Source: OMII01 sp947467385 (GTDB lineage Bacteria > Bdellovibrionota_C > UBA2361 > OMII01). From it: 64,000 nt of DNA. The DNA is taken from assembly GCA_044360075.1 (NCBI GenBank), contig JBIKLA010000009.1, positions 1-64,000 on the forward strand, written 5' to 3'. Within the stretch, counting starts at the first letter, position 1. Each line of letters starts with the position of its first letter. The translations under genes were made by a program, and so were the position numbers. Under the pieces are notes generated by a model, which was not told where the DNA came from, did not search any database, and was given only the letters and a program-made list of their open reading frames with translations. Positions 58,982 through 64,000 of the stretch are shown in pieces.

Positions 58982-61786
58982 ATGGATAAGGTGGAGGGCT
59001 GTGGCATGCGGAGGCCGCCGAATGAACGCGAGAGGGTGGCTCGGCTGAAGGGTCTTGAGATCCTGGATAGCGGGCCAGAGAGGGCTTTTGATGAGCTCGT
59101 GTCGATTGCTGCCGCAATCTGCGAGGCTCCCACTGCCCTCATTTCCCTCATTGACGAGGAAAGGCAGTGGTTCAAGGCGCGGCTGCAATTCGACAAGCGC
59201 TTCACGCCCCGCAAGGATGCATTCTGCGCCGAAACAATACTCTCAGACTCTCTTCTCATCATCGAGGACGCCACGAAGGATCCCCGATTTTCGTCGAATC
59301 CGTTCGTCACTGAGAAGCCCTTCGTTAGGTTCTATGCCGGAGCCCCGCTCATCACCGACGACCAGCTCGTCATCGGCTCCCTGTGCATCCTCGACTACAA
59401 GCCACGCACCCTCTCTCCGGCCCAACAGTCTGCTCTCATGGCTCTCGCCCGGCAGGTGGTCGCGCAGATCGAGCTGCGCAGAAAGCTTCTCGCCGTCAAG
59501 TCCACCATCGACACCCTCGGAGAATCAGAGCGCAGATTCCGTCTTATTGCAGATGCCTCTCCGGTACTCATGTGGATCTCGGATCAGGCAGGCAACCGAA
59601 CCTTTTCCAATGCTGCATGGTGTGAATTCACCGGCCTTTCGCGAGAAGACAGTATCGCCGACTCCTGGAAAGAGGCGCTCCACCCTGACGACCGCGACGC
59701 ATACAACCAAAAATGGTCGTCGTGCGCCCGACACGGCGGCCGCTTTCAGCGGGAGTTCCGGCTGCGCCACGCCAGCGGCACCTATCGCTGGGTGCTTGAG
59801 CAGTCTATCCCGCTGCAGTCCTCCGCGGGCCGCATTGAGGCATACGTCTCCTCATGCGTCGACCTCAGCAGCCGCAACGCCGAGGAGCTTGAGGACCAAA
59901 ATAATGAGGCGCGCTTCCGCGCTGTAAGCGAGGCCGCGCCCCTCGGCATCTTTGTTACCGACTCTGCCGGCAATTTCACCTACACCAACCATCAGTTCCA
60001 GCGCATATCAGGTCAAAAAGTCGAGGAGAGCCTCGGATCGGGATGGCTGCGGGCCATTCCGCCGGAGGATCGCGATCGGGTCTCCAAGAGCTGGTACGAC
60101 GCGACCCAGACAGCGAAGCCCTTCGAGGAGACCTATCGCTACAAGCGTCCGGACGGCGAGATCTCTTGGTGCTCCGTTAAGGCCGCCGCGATCAACACGA
60201 CCGATACCGTAAGCGGCTGGGTCGGCACGGTGGAGGACATCACCGAATTACGCCGTGCAAGCGAGGAGATTTTGGCAGCGAAGCAGTCTGCCGAGGCCGC
60301 CATGCATGCCAAAAGCCAATTCCTGGCAAACATGAGCCACGAAATTCGCACCCCCCTGACGGCCATCGTCGGGTTTGCTGAATCCCTGCGCGATGACCTG
60401 CAGGAGGCTCCCCAACAGCTCCACACCGTCGACATTATACTAGGCAATAGCAAGCACCTGCTCGATATTATAAACGATATCCTCGACCTCTCGAAGATTG
60501 ACGCTGGAGCCCTCCATATTGACAAGGCTAACGTAAGCCTCGTTCGGCTCCTTGATGACGTCCGTACGATGTTTGCGCCCCGAATCGCGGAGAAAGCCCT
60601 CTCCTTCTCAGTACAGTACGAATGGCCCCTACCCGAGCAGATAACCACGGATCCGCTGCGGCTTAAGCAGGTGCTCATTAACCTTCTGAGCAATGCCATT
60701 AAATTCACCGAAAAAGGCTGGATAGAGCTGCGCGTGCGGTTCGATCCGAAGACGACGCGCCTCTCTTTTGCCGTCTCCGACTCAGGCATCGGCATCGCCC
60801 AAGAAAACATCCCCTCTCTCTTCAAGCCGTTTTGCCAAGAGAACGAGTCGATAACCCGGAAATACGGCGGCAGTGGCCTTGGGTTGAGCATATCCCGGCG
60901 GCTTGTTCATGCCCTGGGCGGGGAGATCTCCATCTCATCGAGGGCTGGCGTCGGCTCGTCTTTTGAGTTTTGGATCGAACCAAATATTACCGGCGAACAT
61001 TCTCTCATTCGGAGCCTACCTGCAGAGCCCCAAGAGACCCCGCGCGAAGCCCTTCCCTGCAAGTTTTCCGGCCGCGTTCTCTTCGCCGACGACGCCCTCG
61101 ACAACCGGCGCCTCGTGCACCACCTCCTCGAAAAAGCTGGGATCAATGCAGTGCTAGTGGAGGATGGCAAGCAAGCAATCGACGCTGTCATGGCGCAACC
61201 CTTCGATCTCATCCTACTCGATATCCAGATGCCTAACCTGGACGGCCTCTCGGCTGCGCGCTCCATGCGCCAAGCCGGCCTAAGAACTCCGATCGTTGCC
61301 CTCTCTGCCGGGGCGATGACAACGGATGTCCTTAAGGCTATCGAGGCAGGCTGCTCAATGCACCTCAGCAAGCCCTTCAGCAAAGACTCGTTTCACGAAA
61401 TGCTCCGAAAGTTTCTCTCATCTCCAGCTGCCCCCGAGAGCCCCCATCTGAACGCGACTCCCATCCGTAGCAGCCGTGCCGAGAGCGACGAAGATACCAT
61501 CCCCCTCGTTCTTGATTTTGTTTCGCGGCTACCCGAGAAGGTTCATGAGATACGCAAAGCTAGCGACGCAGGCACGCTGGCGGAGCTGGCAGCCCTTGCC
61601 CACAAGCTGCGCGGCAGCAGTGGGCTTTACGGCTATGCTGAGCTGTGTGAGCTCTGTGGCGAGCTTGAGAAAAACTCCAAGAGTGGGAACCTCTCAGGCT
61701 TGCCTTCGCTCGTCGCACGTATTGAGGACCTACTTCCGCGCATCGAGTTAGGCAAGCCCTCTTGGACTGCCCATCCCGCCCCCTAA
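58982..61786 (+). CDS. Soluble hybrid histidine kinase GAF-PAS-PAS-HK-REC-HPt
   Basis: The frame is open from 58952 through the palindrome; the ATG at 58982 (934 residues) is preferred. Domains: a GAF (about 20-175, ISLIDEERQWFKARL), PAS (about 185-310) and PAS (about 315-435). HisKA has the phosphorylated His in MSHEIRTPLTAIVGF near 452, HATPase (N box LINLLSNAIKF near 570, GIGIA, GSGLGLSISRRL) follows, then a receiver with Asp near 745 (LLDIQMPNLDG), and an HPt with HKLRGSSGLYG near 875. There is no membrane segment. It is a phosphorelay sensor of unknown output; the partner regulator is not adjacent. Confidence 0.9.
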   Translation: MDKVEGCGMRRPPNERERVARLKGLEILDSGPERAFDELVSIAAAICEAPTALISLIDEERQWFKARLQFDKRFTPRKDAFCAETILSDSLLIIEDATKDPRFSSNPFVTEKPFVRFYAGAPLITDDQLVIGSLCILDYKPRTLSPAQQSALMALARQVVAQIELRRKLLAVKSTIDTLGESERRFRLIADASPVLMWISDQAGNRTFSNAAWCEFTGLSREDSIADSWKEALHPDDRDAYNQKWSSCARHGGRFQREFRLRHASGTYRWVLEQSIPLQSSAGRIEAYVSSCVDLSSRNAEELEDQNNEARFRAVSEAAPLGIFVTDSAGNFTYTNHQFQRISGQKVEESLGSGWLRAIPPEDRDRVSKSWYDATQTAKPFEETYRYKRPDGEISWCSVKAAAINTTDTVSGWVGTVEDITELRRASEEILAAKQSAEAAMHAKSQFLANMSHEIRTPLTAIVGFAESLRDDLQEAPQQLHTVDIILGNSKHLLDIINDILDLSKIDAGALHIDKANVSLVRLLDDVRTMFAPRIAEKALSFSVQYEWPLPEQITTDPLRLKQVLINLLSNAIKFTEKGWIELRVRFDPKTTRLSFAVSDSGIGIAQENIPSLFKPFCQENESITRKYGGSGLGLSISRRLVHALGGEISISSRAGVGSSFEFWIEPNITGEHSLIRSLPAEPQETPREALPCKFSGRVLFADDALDNRRLVHHLLEKAGINAVLVEDGKQAIDAVMAQPFDLILLDIQMPNLDGLSAARSMRQAGLRTPIVALSAGAMTTDVLKAIEAGCSMHLSKPFSKDSFHEMLRKFLSSPAAPESPHLNATPIRSSRAESDEDTIPLVLDFVSRLPEKVHEIRKASDAGTLAELAALAHKLRGSSGLYGYAELCELCGELEKNSKSGNLSGLPSLVARIEDLLPRIELGKPSWTAHPAP

Positions 61787-61797
61787 GAAAGCACTCT

Positions 61798-62847
61798 TTA
61801 CTTCCCGGCAACCGGCCCGGCATCAGCGCCGCCCGGCCAGCGCCACGCGAATGCTCGGGCGAAGCTTACCGAAGCCACCACCAGGACGAGGGAGCCGACA
61901 TCATCAAGCAGGTAGTGCCACCCCAAGTAAATGGTGCTGTTGAAGATGAGCGCAACAAAAACCCAGCTGGCCCAGGAGAGTAGCCTGCTTATTTGGGCGA
62001 GGTACAGGCTCCCAAGAACCGCTACCGCTACATGCAGGCTCGGGAAGCCAGAAATCATAAAGACCGCCTCGCGAGACCCGGGATCTTTTTCGAGTAGCTG
62101 ATGCATGCCCCACAGTCCCTGCTGCAGCCCCGCTATCTCTCCTCCCGCCATGAACGAGTACAGCTCAGGCTTCACAAACACTGGCCCCAGCGTGGGAACG
62201 GCGTAGATCCACAGCACACCAAAGAGAAACAGCGACACGAAGGCACACAGGTACTCCTGCGCCAAGCGCCGCGGAGCCGCCGCTATAAATATAAAGGCCG
62301 TTATCGACATGTACGGATAGTACCAATAGTAATGACGTGAAATCGGCTCAAGCAGGCCCGGTCCCCAAACATCAAGAAGCACCTGTGAGCATACGCGACC
62401 GCCGCAAAGAAACTGGTCCGACGCAACAAAGAAGTCGTCATACAAGTTAGGGTTAATGTGGGGGATAAGATTCTTTAGCAGCGCGAATTCGACAAACATG
62501 AGGAGCACCGAGTGAAAAAAACGCACGTCCTGAAAGATTTGGCCCAGGAAGAATCGCTCCACCAGGTTCTTAAAAAACGGCCCCCACGAAATCCCTAACA
62601 ACCGCCACGCGTTCGCCCGAATGAGCTGCAAAACTTGAACGGCGATGAAGCCGAGCAACACCAACGCATAGAGATCGAGACAGGTAATGAACTGCTTTAA
62701 GTAAAAAAGAAGCGGGCCGTGCGCAGCGTCTCGGCCCGGCTGTCCGGGCATCTGAAGGCCAAACGCTCGATACAGAGCGAGCGTCAGCGCCCCAAATGCG
62801 AGCAGCACCCACTCCACGGGCATCAAGACCTTGAGCACCTTTCCCAT
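61798..62847 (-). CDS. PAP2-superfamily membrane phosphatase/transferase
   Basis: 349-residue polytopic protein with about six membrane segments. It has the inositol-phosphorylceramide-synthase-like PAP2_3 form: FPSLHVAVAVLGSLYL with the catalytic His near 285 and LGWHYLLDDVGSL with the second His near 325. Such enzymes make or remodel inositol- or glycan-bearing lipids, or act as a plain lipid phosphatase. The neighbouring uppP is another prenyl-phosphate phosphatase on the same strand. No inositol pathway is seen here. Confidence 0.78.
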   Translation of the reverse strand: MGKVLKVLMPVEWVLLAFGALTLALYRAFGLQMPGQPGRDAAHGPLLFYLKQFITCLDLYALVLLGFIAVQVLQLIRANAWRLLGISWGPFFKNLVERFFLGQIFQDVRFFHSVLLMFVEFALLKNLIPHINPNLYDDFFVASDQFLCGGRVCSQVLLDVWGPGLLEPISRHYYWYYPYMSITAFIFIAAAPRRLAQEYLCAFVSLFLFGVLWIYAVPTLGPVFVKPELYSFMAGGEIAGLQQGLWGMHQLLEKDPGSREAVFMISGFPSLHVAVAVLGSLYLAQISRLLSWASWVFVALIFNSTIYLGWHYLLDDVGSLVLVVASVSFARAFAWRWPGGADAGPVAGK

Positions 62848-63046
62848 GCAGCTACTTATCGGCTTAAATACCCATCTGCCAAAAGAGGTAGTTTATAGAC
62901 AGCTCCTGTTCCTCTTGGTTCTGAAGGCACCGGGTAGCTTCTCTTCCGACCCAAAAGAAGCACAAAACACAGCCAACCAGTCGTTTTGTATGGCTTTTTT
63001 ACTCGCTTCGAGAAATTTTAGCCTAACACCCTGGATAAAAAGAATT

Positions 63047-63075
63047 TTGATAATAAGCGTCGGGGCCGATATACT
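63047..63075 (+). promoter_or_regulatory. Strong sigma-70 promoter for the candidate small RNA
   Basis: TTGATA (63047-63052), a 17-base spacer and TATACT (63070-63075). Transcription should begin near 63082 on the + strand. It is the most consensus-like promoter noticed in the window. Confidence 0.75.
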
Positions 63076-63081
63076 GAGTGT

Positions 63082-63172
63082 TAGAAGTAATTTTCATTTC
63101 GCAGGCTGCCTTCGCGTAAGGGCATCGTACGAAGTGAGAAGTTCCGCAACAAAAGGTGCGGAAGGTTTTTTT
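63082..63172 (+). ncRNA. Candidate small RNA of about 90 bases
   Basis: It has a promoter just upstream, an internal CTTCG/CGAAG pairing, and a terminator (TTCCGCA, 8-base loop, TGCGGAA, then GG and seven T residues, 63142-63172). No open frame of note and no obvious match to 6S, 4.5S/SRP, RNase P or tmRNA. It runs opposite to both flanking genes. The 3' end sits right at the start of another hairpin block. Confidence 0.55.
63142..63172 (+). terminator. Rho-independent terminator of the candidate small RNA
   Basis: Stem TTCCGCA/TGCGGAA (63142-63148/63157-63163) with an ACAAAAGG loop, two G residues and a run of seven T residues. Confidence 0.75.
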
Positions 63173-63176
63173 CAAG

Positions 63177-63317
63177 GTTCGCAATTTCGAAAGAGATTGC
63201 CTGTTTTGTGTCCGTAGACCAACTTCCCGAACACTCTCGGGAGCGAGTTGTCTGGAAGTTGGTCTTCGTTCATTTAGGTATGTTTTTTTTAATGTTATTT
63301 CTCAGGTTCATTGCGAA
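63177..63317. other. Second hairpin block, possible structured RNA or cruciform
   Basis: A long-range helix GTTCGCAAT (63177-63185) with ATTGCGAAC (63309-63317) encloses a perfect 12-base-pair stem, AGACCAACTTCC/GGAAGTTGGTCT (63216-63227/63254-63265). The loop of that stem can pair further. A second T-run (63283-63290) lies after it. The 5' segment can instead pair locally as GCAAT/ATTGC, so alternatives exist. No independent promoter was picked out. Confidence 0.4.
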
Positions 63318-63447
63318 CTTCTCATTTCTTCCTTTTTTCTTCTTCCTTATTCTTCCCTGAATCGCAACAAGCCCGAAATTTTCCTTCAAAGGAAAGATAT
63401 CTCACGTGCGCGATCAACCCGGCACTAAGAGAAAAGCGAACCTGTAT

Positions 63448-64000
63448 TTACTTTCCGAGAGAGAGATACGCCACTAAGAGGGCGACGAGCAGACGATAGT
63501 AGGCAAAGGGCCGCAGGCTCCATCGGCTCACGATTCCGATGAACCACTTCATCGCTGCGAGGGCCGTCACAAAGGAAACAACAAAGCCGATTGCAACGGA
63601 AAAAAGCTCGTCGGCCGTGAACACCTGCACCGCTTCCAAGAGATCGTGCATCGCTGCGGCTCCCAAGATCGGGACCGCTGCAATAAATGAGAATTCAGCC
63701 GCGGATTTTCTGGTGAGCCCAACTAGCATTCCCCCGATTATCGCTGAGGCCGAGCGCGACATGCCCGGCCACAATGCCAAGCACTGCACACACCCGATCA
63801 GGATACTTTGTCGGCAGGTGATCTGCTCTACTTCCTGAGTTCCACCCTCGCCGCGGCCCCTATCAACGAGCAGGATGAGTACCGCGCCGACCGCCAACGC
63901 CGTTGCCACAGGAAGGGGCGCAAAGAGATGTTCCTTAATTTGGTGCCGAAACAGCAGCCCCACGGCAAGAGCCGGAAGAGTCACAAGACCAAGCTTAAAG
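63448..64000 (-). CDS. uppP: Undecaprenyl-diphosphatase UppP (5' end beyond the window)
   Basis: Recycles undecaprenyl diphosphate for cell-wall and surface-glycan synthesis. The 184 codons visible to the edge contain the catalytic signature PGMSRSASAIIGGMLVGLTRKSAAEFSFI with the conserved Arg and the C-terminal membrane segments. The frame continues off the right edge, KLGLVTLPALAVGLLF, as expected for the middle of UppP. Roughly the N-terminal third is missing from the window. Confidence 0.92.
   Translation of the reverse strand, partial: FKLGLVTLPALAVGLLFRHQIKEHLFAPLPVATALAVGAVLILLVDRGRGEGGTQEVEQITCRQSILIGCVQCLALWPGMSRSASAIIGGMLVGLTRKSAAEFSFIAAVPILGAAAMHDLLEAVQVFTADELFSVAIGFVVSFVTALAAMKWFIGIVSRWSLRPFAYYRLLVALLVAYLSLGK

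Larger units (their letters stand above)
62848..63447. other. 600-base gene-free interval
   Basis: No credible protein is encoded. It holds, in order, an A/T-rich segment with several T-runs, a near-consensus sigma-70 promoter and terminator hairpin (63047-63172), and a second block of hairpins (63177-63317). It separates the PAP2-type gene and uppP, both transcribed from the minus strand. Confidence 0.7.

Overview
The window reads as ordinary chromosome from a Gram-negative, flagellated bacterium of the old 'Deltaproteobacteria' grade. Evidence for this is a LolA outer-membrane lipoprotein carrier, an NlpD-like lipoprotein, YajC-SecD-SecF, cytoplasmic flagellar export genes, sigma-54 activators with GAFTGA loops, and an undecaprenyl-diphosphatase. 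I cannot place it to genus from sequence alone. The DNA is GC-rich by eye, and all three tRNA genes encode their CCA end.

Layout. 0.1-5.5 kb: tRNA-Arg(CCT) inside an inverted duplication, nlpD-like and pcm, metG, and a J-domain protein coupled to a membrane methyltransferase. 5.6-11.5 kb: a GNAT, then yajC-secD-secF, purA and truB on the minus strand. 11.5-18.1 kb: the translation/transcription operon rimP-nusA-ylxR-infB-rbfA-nrnA-truB. 18.4-33.6 kb: a GH15-like enzyme with a CBM9-like protein, a small zinc-ribbon/coiled-coil protein, a B12-radical SAM enzyme, a host-attachment-like protein, an acyl-CoA dehydrogenase, zwf and tal (oxidative and non-oxidative pentose phosphate), rimO, lolA and three glycosyltransferases. 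33.6-34.5 kb: two tRNA-Gly genes embedded in hairpin-bearing tandem repeats. 34.6-38.4 kb: small genes of unknown role, some with structured leaders, and an rluA-type pseudouridine synthase coupled to a quinone oxidoreductase. 38.4-44.8 kb: the flagellar operon flgB-flgC-fliE-fliF-fliH-fliI-fliJ-motE-like, with fliG absent from its usual place. 45-51.5 kb: mtgA, a GDSL-like protein, and a four-gene regulatory operon (sigma-54 activator, periplasmic TPR protein, histidine kinase, NtrC-type response regulator) that probably controls the flagellar genes. 52-58.9 kb: a cytochrome c, purM, a long-chain acyl-CoA synthetase, a REP-associated tyrosine transposase (RAYT), a ferredoxin-NADP reductase and trmL. 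58.9-64 kb: a soluble hybrid histidine kinase, a PAP2-type membrane enzyme, a gene-free 600-base stretch with a candidate small RNA, and uppP running off the right edge.

The most noteworthy non-coding signals are: a six-copy palindrome family with covarying stems clustered round the RAYT gene; two related hairpin repeat arrays around the tRNA-Gly genes, also with compensatory changes; a leader upstream of a 100-residue protein that can form mutually exclusive helices; and a promoter-hairpin-T-run unit near 63.1 kb that looks like a free-standing small RNA. All calls were made by reading; no database search or folding program was run.
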